The notes under the pieces were generated by a model that made no database searches, was not told the DNA's origin, and was given only the letters and a program-made list of their open reading frames with translations. From contig DUDB01000017.1 in assembly GCA_012959525.1 (NCBI GenBank), forward strand, positions 845-64,844: a DNA stretch of 64,000 nucleotides, written 5' to 3'. Position 1 is the first letter of the stretch. Each line of letters begins with the position of its first letter. Source of the stretch: Planctomycetota bacterium (GTDB lineage Bacteria > Planctomycetota > UBA1135 > GCA-002686595). The position numbers and the translations under genes were made by a program. Shown piece after piece: positions 34,574 through 43,719 of this stretch.

Positions 34574-35845
34574 ATGCAATCTTCCACGTTGATGCGGGCC
34601 GTGAGACTGGGCGTTAGCAGCCTGCTCCTCCACAAGCTCAGATCCTTTCTGACTACCTTGGGCGTGCTCTTTGGCGTGTCCAGTGTGATCGCCATGCTGG
34701 CCATCGCGGAGGGTGCAAGCGTGGAGGCCCAGGAGCAGATTCGGCAGCTCGGGAGCAGCAACGTCATCCTGCGCAGCGTCAAACCACCCGAAGACAAAGT
34801 CTCCAATCAGGAGTCGCGGGTGCTCTCCTACGGCTTGACCCACGAGGATTACGCCCGCGTTGCCGAGACCTATCCCGGCGTCAAGGACGTCGTGGGCGTG
34901 TTGGAGGTGCCCGAAGAGGTTCGTTCCGGATCTCTAAGCTGTCGCCCCCGAGTGCTGTCCGTGGACCCGAGCTACCGCGACGTAACCGGGCGCATCATGA
35001 TGGAGGGTCGCTTCCTGACCGCCCGCGACGGCGAGGCCACCGCTAGCGTGTGTGTGCTGGGCTACGAGGTGGCGCGTTACCTCTTCCCCTTCCAGCCCGC
35101 GATCGGCGAGCGGATCAAGATCGGAGCCGAGTACTTTCAGGTGGTGGGCGTGATGTACCCGCGGGTGCCCATCGGCTCCATCAAGCGCGATCCGGGCACC
35201 GAGGTCGGGGGTGAGGTCTTCTTGCCCCTCAAGACCGGCCAGCGCCTGTTCGGTGAACGCCAGGTCAAGATTCGTAGTGGGGGCATGGACGCCCAGGAAG
35301 TTCAGCTGCACGAGATCATCATCGCAGTCGAGCTCGATCAGGACGTACCCATGATCGCCAACGCCAGTCGGCTCATGCTCACCGGCAGCCATCGGGAGAA
35401 GGACTACGAGGTCATCGTTCCCCTTGAGTTGCTCATACGCGCCCAGGAGACCAAGCGCATCTTCTCCATCGTCCTGGCAAGTATCGCTGGCATCTCCCTG
35501 CTTGTCGGGGGGATCGGCATCATGAACGTGATGCTGGCCACCGTGACCGAGCGCACGCGCGAGATCGGCATCCGCCGCGCCTTGGGCGCCAAGCGTCACC
35601 ACATCGTGACCCAGTTTCTCGTCGAGACCGTGGTCCTCTCCGGATGCGGCGGCGTGGCAGGGGTCGTGCTGGGCCTGATCATCCCCGAGATCGTCGAAGC
35701 CGCGGGGGACATGCGGACCATCGTGACCTTGGAGGCTCCCATATTCGCCTTCGGCATCTCCGTGGCGACGGGTGTGATCTTCGGCCTGTACCCCGCCTGG
35801 CGTGCGGCCACCATGGATCCCGTGGAAGCTCTCCGCCACGAGTAG
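34574..35845 (+). CDS. MacB-type ABC transporter permease (FtsX fold)
   Basis: The 423-residue inner-membrane permease has the MacB/FtsX type VII topology. It has one N-terminal helix ('FLTTLGVLFGVSSVIAMLAI'), a large periplasmic domain (about residues 55-290, 'MEGRFLTARDGEATASVCVL'), and three C-terminal helices beginning 'FSIVLASIAGISLLVGGIGI' with the family motif 'MNVMLATVTERTREIGIRRA'. It lies 10 bases after the ATPase gene and closes the efflux operon, converging on comM/yifB after 25 bases. Such pumps export macrolides, peptides, siderophores or lipoproteins; the cargo here is unknown. Confidence 0.92.
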   Translation: MQSSTLMRAVRLGVSSLLLHKLRSFLTTLGVLFGVSSVIAMLAIAEGASVEAQEQIRQLGSSNVILRSVKPPEDKVSNQESRVLSYGLTHEDYARVAETYPGVKDVVGVLEVPEEVRSGSLSCRPRVLSVDPSYRDVTGRIMMEGRFLTARDGEATASVCVLGYEVARYLFPFQPAIGERIKIGAEYFQVVGVMYPRVPIGSIKRDPGTEVGGEVFLPLKTGQRLFGERQVKIRSGGMDAQEVQLHEIIIAVELDQDVPMIANASRLMLTGSHREKDYEVIVPLELLIRAQETKRIFSIVLASIAGISLLVGGIGIMNVMLATVTERTREIGIRRALGAKRHHIVTQFLVETVVLSGCGGVAGVVLGLIIPEIVEAAGDMRTIVTLEAPIFAFGISVATGVIFGLYPAWRAATMDPVEALRHE

Positions 35846-35870
35846 GCGCCTGTTCTGAACGCGGGCCGTG

Positions 35871-37400
35871 TCAGTCCACGGGCGCCCGTAGAGCCAGGGC
35901 TCCTGCCAGGTGCTCCGGGTTGACCCTCTCATGGCCTGCCAGATCGGCGAGAGTTCGGGCCACACGGCGCAGGGACTGTACGGCCCGGGCCGAGAGTCCG
36001 CGGCGCTCCACTGCGTGCGCCAAGAGCCTACGCCCTTCGCCCTGCAAGGGGCTGACTTGATCGAGCGCGCTCGCCGGGAGGTTTGCATTGCCTTGCGTCT
36101 GGTTGCGCCCGGCCTGCAATCGATGAGCGCATTCGATCATCCCAAGTAGCTCCTGGGCGCCGGGCTCTTTGGGTGACTGTTTCGAAGGTGTGCTGGGGAC
36201 CAGGGCTTCCAGGGGCGTGGGCGGAATCTCCAGGCGCAGGTCAATGCGATCCAGGAGAGGGCCCGAGATACGCTGGCGATAGCGACGCACGGCCTGGGGG
36301 GCGCAGTGGCATGGGATGCGCGGGTGTCCGTGATACCCACAGGGGCAGGGGTTCATGGCCGTGACGAGCTGGAATCGGGCGGGCAAGCGGGCCTGCCGGC
36401 CGGCGCGGGACAGACAGATCTCCCCGGCCTCCAGGGGTTGACGCAGCGCTTCGAGTACCTCGCGCCGGAACTCGGGCAGCTCGTCCAGAAACAACACTCC
36501 GTGGTGGGCCAGGGTGATCTCCCCCGCGGCGAGGGGATTACCGCCACCCACCAGTCCCGCATGGGTCGTACTGTGGTGGGGTGAGCGAAAGGGCCGCCGG
36601 TCAGGCAGGCCGCCCGGCCAGCGGCCGCTGGCGGAGAGAGCTGCGGCCCACTCCAGACGCTCTTCGATGGATGGCGGAGGCAGAAGATCGAGAAGGGCCC
36701 GCGCCAGCAGGGTCTTGCCTGCTCCCGGGGGTCCGACCATCAGGAGCCCATGCCCCCCTGCGGCCGCTACCGCCAGAGCGTGCTTGGCCACGGCCTGTCC
36801 GCGTACCCCGTCCAGGTGTTCCGTTCGTGGTTCGATCGACTCGAGATCCGGCGGGTCCAAGGGAGTCAGCTTCTGCCCCTTGGGGCTGAGGTGGGCGATG
36901 ACCTGACTCAGGTGCGTTGCCTCGAGTACCTCCACACCCGGCACGAAGGATGCCTCGCGAGCGGTCCGGGGCGGGGCGAGGAGCGAGGCGATGCCCGCTT
37001 GCCGCGCGGCCATCGCGGCGGCCAATCCACCGGGGACCCCGTGCAGCGCGCCGTCGATGCCGACCTCTCCCAGGAACAGGGTGCGGCCCAGGGCTTCCTG
37101 GTCCAGGTGCCCCACAGCCCCAGCCCCGGCCAGCACAAGGGGCAGGTCTAGCACCTCGCCGCTCTTGGGCCGCGCCGCGGGCACCAGGTTCAGGAAGAAG
37201 CGTCCTCCGCCGCGCTGTAGACGGGTCTCCCTGAGAGCGCAGAGAAGTCGCCCGCGGCTCTCGCGTATAATGGCGTCCGGCAGGCCGGTGATGACCACCT
37301 CCGTGCGAGGCGAACTCGACTTGGCGAACTGCCCCTCGACAATGACGCGGTCTGCTCCACCGGCCGTGAGTGAGGCCCCTGTGACTCTGACCGTACGCAT
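35871..37400 (-). CDS. comM: YifB/ComM family Mg-chelatase-like ATPase
   Basis: A AAA+ ATPase; ComM promotes branch migration during natural transformation. I chose ATG at 37400 ('MRTVRVTGASLTAGGADRVI') because upstream residues in the frame are not conserved in type. The 509 residues have the N-terminal ChlI/Lon-like domain ('VVITGLPDAIIRESRGRLL'), Walker A 'GPPGAGKTLLARAL' and Walker B 'GVLFLDELPEFRREVLEAL'. These are followed by the 'RPFRSPHHSTTHAGLVGGG' segment, a cysteine cluster ('MNPCPCGYHGHPRIPCHC'), and a C-terminal Mg_chelatase_C domain with 'GLSARAVQSLRRVARTLADL'. It is 49 bases upstream of murQ's stop on the same strand, and its presence alongside comEC and type IV pili supports competence. 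Confidence 0.88.
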   Translation of the reverse strand: MRTVRVTGASLTAGGADRVIVEGQFAKSSSPRTEVVITGLPDAIIRESRGRLLCALRETRLQRGGGRFFLNLVPAARPKSGEVLDLPLVLAGAGAVGHLDQEALGRTLFLGEVGIDGALHGVPGGLAAAMAARQAGIASLLAPPRTAREASFVPGVEVLEATHLSQVIAHLSPKGQKLTPLDPPDLESIEPRTEHLDGVRGQAVAKHALAVAAAGGHGLLMVGPPGAGKTLLARALLDLLPPPSIEERLEWAAALSASGRWPGGLPDRRPFRSPHHSTTHAGLVGGGNPLAAGEITLAHHGVLFLDELPEFRREVLEALRQPLEAGEICLSRAGRQARLPARFQLVTAMNPCPCGYHGHPRIPCHCAPQAVRRYRQRISGPLLDRIDLRLEIPPTPLEALVPSTPSKQSPKEPGAQELLGMIECAHRLQAGRNQTQGNANLPASALDQVSPLQGEGRRLLAHAVERRGLSARAVQSLRRVARTLADLAGHERVNPEHLAGALALRAPVD

Positions 37401-37449
37401 GGGGGCAAGACGAGCCGGGCCCCCGGTGGTTGCGCGGAACCTGCGGGAA

Positions 37450-38379
37450 TCAGCTCTCCTCGAGCACGCGACGCAAGGAGTCGCCGGACTCTGCCAGGCG
37501 TACGAGTGCCTCCTCACGGTCAATATCCAGCCGTCCCATGACCGCAGCCACCTTGACCCGGCCGTGGGCTGCTTGCAGCGCTTGACCCGCTTCCTCGCGG
37601 GAGCCACCCAAGAGCTCCATCAGAATCCGTGTACCACGCTCAACGAGCTTGGCGTTGGCGCTCGTGTCCACGTCCACCATCAGATTGCCATGCACTTTTC
37701 CGAGCCGCACCATCACCAGGGTCGAGAGCGCGTTGAGAGCCATTTTCGTGGCCGTGCCGGCCTTGAGCCGCGTTGAGCCCGCGACCAGCTCGGGCCCAGT
37801 CAAGAGGCGGATCGTCACGTCGGCATGATCGGGTACTTGGTCGGCGGGTACCGAGGTCATGAACAGGGTGGCTGCTCCTCTCTCCTGGGCCCGCTCAAGG
37901 GCGGCGTGGACAAAGGGCGTAGTGCCTCCGGCGCTGATGCCCAGCAGAATGTCCTTGGGACCCAACTGACGTTCATCGACGCAGGCGATGCCCTCTTCAC
38001 GGGAGTCCTCTGCACCTTCAACGGCCTGGGTCAGGGCCTCGGCGCCCCCGGCGATGACTCCTTGCAGGGTCTCGGGATCGGAACAGAAAGTGGGGGGGCA
38101 TTCACTGGCGTCGAGGACGGCCAGCCGCCCGCTCGTGCCCGCGCCGACCTGTATGAACCGTCCGCCGGCTCCTAGCTTCTCGGCGACACACTCCACGGCA
38201 CGCTCCAAGTCCTCCCGCGCGGCCTCCACGGCGTCCGTCGCCTCCCGATCCGCAGCGCTGAACAGGGCCAGGGCGTCGCTGGTGGAGAGTTGGTCCAGGA
38301 GGCGGGCGTCCGGGTGGGTCTGCTCTGTGGCCAGATGGCCGCGGTCAGGGGTGGGGTGCTGAGTCCGGGGGATCGCCAT
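37450..38379 (-). CDS. murQ: N-acetylmuramic acid 6-phosphate etherase
   Basis: Splits MurNAc-6-phosphate into GlcNAc-6-phosphate and D-lactate, recycling cell-wall sugar in the cytoplasm. The ATG at 38379 gives 309 residues, close to the family's 298. The SIS domain and active site are clear: 'FIQVGAGTSGRLAVLDASEC' followed by 'PPTFCSDPETLQGVIAGG', 'GISAGGTTPFVHAAL', 'TRLKAGTATKMALNALST' and 'KVHGNLMVDV'. The catalytic glutamate is in 'DASECPPTF'. A murein-recycling enzyme shows that this organism makes or consumes peptidoglycan, relevant if it is a planctomycete. It is divergent from the aldehyde dehydrogenase gene, with 113 bases between the starts. Confidence 0.93.
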   Translation of the reverse strand: MAIPRTQHPTPDRGHLATEQTHPDARLLDQLSTSDALALFSAADREATDAVEAAREDLERAVECVAEKLGAGGRFIQVGAGTSGRLAVLDASECPPTFCSDPETLQGVIAGGAEALTQAVEGAEDSREEGIACVDERQLGPKDILLGISAGGTTPFVHAALERAQERGAATLFMTSVPADQVPDHADVTIRLLTGPELVAGSTRLKAGTATKMALNALSTLVMVRLGKVHGNLMVDVDTSANAKLVERGTRILMELLGGSREEAGQALQAAHGRVKVAAVMGRLDIDREEALVRLAESGDSLRRVLEES

Positions 38380-38492
38380 GGGGTAGAGACTAGCGTCCTG
38401 AGTGTTCCGGGCGGGATGGGCGGCCCGTGTTCCATGCGCTACCCTGTCCTGCCCCTCCCACACCCCCTCCCCAAGATCCTCACCCTCTCCCC

Positions 38493-40043
38493 ATGCACAT
38501 CCTGACGAGTTACGTGGCCGGCCGCTGGCAGGCGGGCACGGGCGAAGCCCGGGCGCTTCTCGATCCCACCTCGGGGGAGGCCGTGGCCCAGCTGCCCTCC
38601 GGTGGACTCGACTTCGCCGAGATGACGGGACACGCGCGGGACGTGGGCGGGCCGGCCCTGCGCGCCCTGAGCTTTGCCGAGCGTGGGCAGCTCCTGAAAG
38701 ACCTCTCCGTAGCCATCCACGCCGAGCGTGAGGAGTTGATCGAGCTCGGCCGTCTGTGCGGGGGCAACACCCGTGGCGATGCCAAGTTCGACATCGACGG
38801 GGCAACGGGCACTCTCGCGGCCTACGCCTACTACGCCCGCTCGCTTGGGGATCGCAAAACCCTTCCCGATGGGGAGGGCGTGCAGCTCGGACGCACCGCG
38901 CGCTTTTGGGGTCAGCACATCCTGAGCCCGCGCGTCGGCGTGGCGGTCCACATCAACGCCTTCAACTTCCCCGCTTGGGGCATGTTCGAGAAGGCTGCCT
39001 GCGCGCTGCTCGCGGGGATGCCTGTGATCGAGAAGCCCGGCTCGCCTACTGCCCTGCTCGCCTGGCGTCTGGCTCAGATCACCGTGGACTCGGGCGTTCT
39101 GCCCGAGGGCGCCTTCCAGTTCGTGGCCGGGTCCGCGGGCGACCTGCTCGATCATCTCGGTCCCCAGGACTGTCTGGCCTTCACGGGGTCGGCTCGTACT
39201 GGCGCCCTCTTGCGAGGCCATGCGAACGTGGTGGCGCACAACGTTCGGATCAACGTGGAAGCGGACTCCCTCAACGCCGCGGTCCTGGCTCCGGACGTGG
39301 AGTCGGATTCTGAAACCTACGGGGCGTTCCTGTCCAACGTGGTTACCGACATGACCCAGAAGGCCGGGCAGAAGTGCACGGCCGTGCGGCGCATCCTGGT
39401 GCCCGCCGAGCGCGTCGAGGAGGTTCAGGCCGACCTGATCGCGGAGCTGGGCCGCATCCAGATGGGCGATCCTGCGGATCGCGCCCATCGCTTGGGGCCT
39501 CTCACGGATGAGGCTCAACTGGAAGACGTTCGGGCCGGCATCGGTCGCCTCAGCGAAGTGGCAGAGGTTGTACTGGGTGGCAGCGAGCCCACCGAGCTCG
39601 GTGGTTGCTTTGTCACGCCGACCCTGCTTGTGGCCGCGGACCCGCGTGCGGGTGTGCTCCATGAGCTGGAGGTTTTTGGACCCGTGTCCACGATCCTGCC
39701 CTACACCGGATCCGTGGAGGAGGCCGTGGAGTTGGTCAACCTGGGTGGCGGTGGTCTTGTGACGAGCCTGTATTCCAACGACGTCGACTGGACCGAGACC
39801 TACGTCATAGGGGTCGCTCCCTGGCACGGCCGCGTCTGGATCGCCAGCGACCGCAGCGTGTCCCAGAGTTTGCCTCCGGGCATGGTCCTGCCCGCCTCGA
39901 TCCACGGGGGGCCGGGCCGCGCGGGCGGTGGGGAGGAGCTGGGGGCCGAACGGGGCCTGGCCTTCTACATGCAGCGCACGGCCCTGCAGGGCTTCAAGGG
40001 CTTCCTGGACCCACGTTTCGGCACGCCCGCCGAGGCGGAGTAG
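38493..40043 (+). CDS. Aldehyde dehydrogenase of the BoxD/PaaZ type
   Basis: A 516-residue NAD(P)-dependent aldehyde dehydrogenase, close to the acyl-CoA semialdehyde dehydrogenases BoxD and the N-terminal half of PaaZ but without PaaZ's C-terminal MaoC hydratase. The ATG at 38493 starts 'MHILTSYVAGRWQAGTG'. Motifs are 'VAVHINAFNFPAWGMFEKAA', 'PVIEKPGSPTALLAWR', 'CLAFTGSARTGALL', the glutamate in 'INVEADSLNAA', and the catalytic cysteine in 'TQKAGQKCTAVRRI'. It is an orphan: no benzoate or phenylacetate pathway genes lie in the window, so the substrate is open. Confidence 0.8.
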   Translation: MHILTSYVAGRWQAGTGEARALLDPTSGEAVAQLPSGGLDFAEMTGHARDVGGPALRALSFAERGQLLKDLSVAIHAEREELIELGRLCGGNTRGDAKFDIDGATGTLAAYAYYARSLGDRKTLPDGEGVQLGRTARFWGQHILSPRVGVAVHINAFNFPAWGMFEKAACALLAGMPVIEKPGSPTALLAWRLAQITVDSGVLPEGAFQFVAGSAGDLLDHLGPQDCLAFTGSARTGALLRGHANVVAHNVRINVEADSLNAAVLAPDVESDSETYGAFLSNVVTDMTQKAGQKCTAVRRILVPAERVEEVQADLIAELGRIQMGDPADRAHRLGPLTDEAQLEDVRAGIGRLSEVAEVVLGGSEPTELGGCFVTPTLLVAADPRAGVLHELEVFGPVSTILPYTGSVEEAVELVNLGGGGLVTSLYSNDVDWTETYVIGVAPWHGRVWIASDRSVSQSLPPGMVLPASIHGGPGRAGGGEELGAERGLAFYMQRTALQGFKGFLDPRFGTPAEAE

Positions 40044-40055
40044 GACCTCTATCGG

Positions 40056-41219
40056 CTAGCGAGGCGCCTTGTCGGCCTTGGCCACGAGGGTGGGCCGAAC
40101 GCGGCCGCGGATGGTCTCGAAGAGCGTCCTCTTGTGGTCGAGGTGCACTTCAAGCTGCACCTTGGAGGGCACCCGGGCAACATAGGCGCTGTACCCTCCG
40201 CCGCAGCAGCCGCCCATCTGACCGTACTGGACCACCTTGCCGGTCGAAGCGTCGAGCACGCGAATGCTCGGGGAGTTGGCGTCGGGCGCGAAGCCGAAGT
40301 ACTCCTCGCCGCCGGTTCCGGTGAAGCGTACGTTGCTGAACACCGTCAGCTCTCCCTCACTGACGCTGCAGCGGAAGCGCGCGTGCAGTGGACCACCCCA
40401 GGTGAGGCTGTGGCTCTGTTCCGCGGCCAGGACGATGGGGGCCATGGAGCCGCCCGTCATGCGCGCGGTCTCTGCTCCCTTGGATGCCCGTCCACAGATG
40501 AAGCGATAGGAGCCAGCCGGAATATGCCGCCCTTCGGGGGCGTCCGCCAGCTCGAACGAGGACTCCCCGCTGGAGAACACCGCGTAGTCAAGCTCTCCCC
40601 GCGAGTGAAACCCGGCCCTGACGTTGAGGTGCGCGGTGGGTCCTGAGTAGGGCCGCGTACTCACGTTCTCATCGGAGGTGCTGAGAGTCAGGTGGAAGAG
40701 GCGATCCGAGATGCAGGCCACGCGCGAGAGGTAGCTGGCTCCGGCCTTCTCGCCCACGACCATGGCGTCCCGGCCGTACCCGTCGAACCGACCATCGCCG
40801 TTCAGATCGATTATCTGGAGGCGGACGCCTTCCACGCGTCCGCTGAGGACTTCCCCGTTGGAGCACTCCCAGGCTTCTCCGGCGCGGCGGATCCGAAGGA
40901 TGTGCGCTACGCCGCCCGTGGCTTGTAGCCGTACCCGGGCGCGCGGGGCGGTGACGCGTTCTTCCATGCGGCCGTCGGCGTTGGTGTCCAAGTGCAGGGA
41001 GGAGGGATCCTCCAGCCGGACGGCGAACTCCACGCCGTCGAGCACAAGGGGGGAGACCAGGGGGCGCCAGGGGTCGCTGGGCAGCAGATAGTCCCAGGTC
41101 TTCGGCGCCACGCGCTGCAAGGTCTCCGTCTGGGTGTCCAGGGTTTCCTGCCTCTCAAGCTGCTCAGCGTCCTGGGGGACGAGCAGGGTGATCAGGATCA
41201 GGGTGGTGGAGAGGCTCAT
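40056..41219 (-). CDS. Secreted protein with EF-hand-like calcium loops
   Basis: Not recognised as a family. The ATG at 41219 gives 387 residues with a short signal peptide ('MSLSTTLILITLLVPQDAEQ'). Two acidic loops resemble EF-hand/dockerin calcium sites: 'HLDTNADGRMEERVT' (about 90) and 'IIDLNGDGRFDGYGRDAM' (about 135). The second half is beta-rich and cysteine-bearing ('GQMGGCCGGGYSAYVARVPS' near 355), with a basic C-terminus. It converges on the aldehyde dehydrogenase with a 12-base gap. The protein may be a secreted or periplasmic structural or binding protein; the layout resembles no enzyme I know. Confidence 0.55.
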   Translation of the reverse strand: MSLSTTLILITLLVPQDAEQLERQETLDTQTETLQRVAPKTWDYLLPSDPWRPLVSPLVLDGVEFAVRLEDPSSLHLDTNADGRMEERVTAPRARVRLQATGGVAHILRIRRAGEAWECSNGEVLSGRVEGVRLQIIDLNGDGRFDGYGRDAMVVGEKAGASYLSRVACISDRLFHLTLSTSDENVSTRPYSGPTAHLNVRAGFHSRGELDYAVFSSGESSFELADAPEGRHIPAGSYRFICGRASKGAETARMTGGSMAPIVLAAEQSHSLTWGGPLHARFRCSVSEGELTVFSNVRFTGTGGEEYFGFAPDANSPSIRVLDASTGKVVQYGQMGGCCGGGYSAYVARVPSKVQLEVHLDHKRTLFETIRGRVRPTLVAKADKAPR

Positions 41220-41386
41220 GGTCAGCGGTGTGCCGGGGGCTGGCAGCATAGACCAAGAATACACCGCCATAGCCTCTGATCAGGATTCCCCCAGGGCTTT
41301 GAAGGCCCACGGGCGTATTCATTCGGGAGCTTTACCTGTGGGGAACAATGGCTGAACCCTCCCCCTCCTTCCGGGCCCAGGGGCTC

Positions 41387-42652
41387 TCACCGGGGGGGCT
41401 TGACCGCCGGAGTCCCGGGCGTTGTGGGGGCGGGCTCCAGAAATCCTTTCGCTTGCCAGTCCCCCCCGTTCTTCTCCCACCACTTCAACCAGGCGCGGTT
41501 GGTGTTGCCCGGGTCGGCCCCCGTCAGTCGGCCCAGGGCCACGCGAATGGCGCGCGTCTCCCGGGCGAAATGCGCCTGGCTCACGCTGAGCACACCTACG
41601 TCCAGGACCGTGCCAGAGGTCAGGACGTTTACGACGGGGTCGGCGATGGAGCTGCCCATCGCGACCTCCACGTCGAAGTCTTGGATGTAGGCGAACTGCG
41701 TGCCCACAAAAATGTTCGAGTGAGGTGGGCGAGAGGATCCACCCGCGGCGGCACCCGGCTGGGCCACGGCACGCAGGCGCTGGACAAGGGGTTCAACAGC
41801 CGCCGGATACCGCATCTGGCCCAGGGCTTCGGCCGCCCTCTGGCGCAGGGTCGGATGGGAGCTCTCCAAGGTATTGACCAGCGGCAGGATGAGGGTTGTA
41901 TCGTGCGCGGCGCCCAGGGAGAGGGCCGTACTAACTCGCACGTCCGCACTAGGATCCAAAATGGCGTGCAGGATCAGCGAGCGATGCGCCTTGCCCGGGA
42001 AGAGCCGTCGAAGAGTCAGAGATGCCAGCCCTCGCCGGGGGGCATCCTTCGATCCCAGCTCTGCGGTCAGGGTTTCGAGGAGTGCGGCTCGATCGCGCAG
42101 CCGCGCCAACTCGACCATTCCCAATTCCTGAAGGGCTGGACCGCGAGGGAGGCACCAGAGCAGGAGGGGATTGATCGCCTTTAAGAGGGGCGCGGCCAAG
42201 GGCTTGCCGCCGGATTGAACGGGCGGTGGACGGAACCGGGTGGCCTGGGCGCAGACGGCGTCCCGTGCGCTGCGCAGGTCCGGATTGGCAACCAGCAGCT
42301 TGTCGAGGACCTTCAGCCCCTCCTCGAGCAGTCCGTGTTGTAGGGCCCACCCCCCTGTCCGCGCTTGGGCGTCGAGGTCGCCGGGTTTCGCCGCTTTCAA
42401 CCGTTGGGCAAAGCTCAGCTCGACCGCTTTCTCCATCTCGGTGGAGGCGACGAGGCTGTCGGGAATGGCGGCCCACTTGCCGTCCCGGCGCAGCTCCCAG
42501 CCCGCATCTGCCGGAGTCCGCCGTGTCAGGCCGCGCAGGACGGCACCGCCGTGGCAGAAGAGGATCCGGTTCTGTGGCCTCTCCACAGTGGAGTCCTGGG
42601 CGGACTCCTGAGGCGGCAGGGCGAGGGCGAGCAGTGAGAGGGTGAGCAGCAT
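41387..42652 (-). CDS. Exported HEAT-repeat protein
   Basis: Not recognised as a named family. The 421-residue product has a Sec signal peptide ('MLLTLSLLALALPPQESAQD'). Residues 60-190 are helical and TPR-like ('LLEEGLKVLDKLLVANPDLR'). From about 190 come HEAT/PBS-type repeats ('GLASLTLRRLFPGKAHRSL', 'PSADVRVSTALSLGAAHD', 'PTLRQRAAEALGQMRYPAAV') that bind proteins. A short insert follows, then a tail ending in a proline-rich C-terminus. It is 116 bases downstream of the Sua5-like gene on the minus strand, and 167 bases of non-coding DNA separate it from the next protein. Confidence 0.6.
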   Translation of the reverse strand: MLLTLSLLALALPPQESAQDSTVERPQNRILFCHGGAVLRGLTRRTPADAGWELRRDGKWAAIPDSLVASTEMEKAVELSFAQRLKAAKPGDLDAQARTGGWALQHGLLEEGLKVLDKLLVANPDLRSARDAVCAQATRFRPPPVQSGGKPLAAPLLKAINPLLLWCLPRGPALQELGMVELARLRDRAALLETLTAELGSKDAPRRGLASLTLRRLFPGKAHRSLILHAILDPSADVRVSTALSLGAAHDTTLILPLVNTLESSHPTLRQRAAEALGQMRYPAAVEPLVQRLRAVAQPGAAAGGSSRPPHSNIFVGTQFAYIQDFDVEVAMGSSIADPVVNVLTSGTVLDVGVLSVSQAHFARETRAIRVALGRLTGADPGNTNRAWLKWWEKNGGDWQAKGFLEPAPTTPGTPAVKPPR

Positions 42653-42768
42653 GTGGCGGGGCCTGGACCCCCATTATCTCCCCGCACGGGCTTTGTTACC
42701 AGTCAGCTACCCCGGGCGGGCGTTTCCCTCCCTGCGAGGGCTACGGCAGGCCAGATCCAATCCCCGCG

Positions 42769-43458
42769 TCAGGCGCGGCTCTTCGAGTAGATGCTCTCCA
42801 GGATGCAATCGAGTCCCGGACCCTTGCGGCCGATGCCTATCCCTGCGGGATTCAACTCGAGAATGGGGAACGAGCCTTGCTCGCAGCTTGTGCCCGCTCC
42901 ACGCACCCACAGGCCGACGCCGCGCTGATCGATGAACTCGCGGGCGCGGACCTCATCGGTGATCGATCCCAGCGGGTCTCCACTGACGTTGCAGCTCGTG
43001 ATCAACGGCGCACTGAAGTGGTGGCCGCCGAACATCTCGGGCTCGGCCTGTGACTCAAATGCCTTCTCGACGGAGCGCATCAGCTCGCGCAATCTTCCGC
43101 CGAGTACGAGGGTCTGATGGGTGCCCTGCCGCACGGCGGCAGTCTCCGTCTCGGCCTCGGCGATCTTGCAGCGGTAGAAGACGTCCGGGACGGCATCAAG
43201 TACGGCCGGATCCTGGATGCTCTCGGGTAGGCTTGTGCTGTCGATCATGTCCCAGAAGGACTGCATGCGCCCCACTGCCGTGCCGTAGCTCTTGCCGGGC
43301 AGGCGTGCCTTCATCCGGTTGAGACCTGCCGCCCCGGCAGGGGTTGCCGGCGCGAGCAGGGCGTACACCTGTGGCAATTGCACGAGCACGGGCCGGGTGT
43401 GCAGCTCGTCGATGACGGCGCCGATTGTCGCGTCTGTATCGAGATCGAGGATATTCAT
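42769..43458 (-). CDS. Sua5/YciO/YrdC-like protein
   Basis: The ATG at 43458 gives 229 residues. The opening 'VQLPQVYALLAPATPAGAAG' followed by 'LNRMKARLPGKSYGTAVG' resembles the nucleotide-binding start of YrdC proteins. The later 'APLITSCNVSGDPLGSITDE' matches the conserved 'TSANxSG' block of the family. TsaC/Sua5 make threonylcarbamoyl-AMP for tRNA modification, but the family also includes YciO-type proteins of unknown role. The lysine/arginine motif differs from the TsaC 'KxR-P' form (here 'KARLPGK'), so I do not claim TsaC activity. It is separated from comEC by 261 bases that hold nothing else I can support and probably its own promoter. Confidence 0.55.
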   Translation of the reverse strand: MNILDLDTDATIGAVIDELHTRPVLVQLPQVYALLAPATPAGAAGLNRMKARLPGKSYGTAVGRMQSFWDMIDSTSLPESIQDPAVLDAVPDVFYRCKIAEAETETAAVRQGTHQTLVLGGRLRELMRSVEKAFESQAEPEMFGGHHFSAPLITSCNVSGDPLGSITDEVRAREFIDQRGVGLWVRGAGTSCEQGSFPILELNPAGIGIGRKGPGLDCILESIYSKSRA

Positions 43459-43719
43459 GGTGTGGGGGCCCAGAGCACAGCCGTGCCCATTCAGCCTGGT
43501 TCTTGATATTCGGTGATGGTCTGACTCGCCAGGATGATGGTCGGCACGTTCCCTTGCTGAAGCGGATTTAGGGCGCAACCCGAACGCCGAAGTGGGCGTT
43601 GCCGATTACGGATGGATGCCGTGGCCACCTGTCGTGACTTTATGGCACCGCATGGGAGAGTCGGACACATCTCCGGCGATTCTTAACTTCACTTGGTTGA
43701 TTGCGACAGTTCCAGTGGC

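Noticed and set aside
38439..39905. Long antisense open frame opposite the aldehyde dehydrogenase
   Set aside because: Shadow of a well-supported gene; histidine- and arginine-rich with no recognisable domain.
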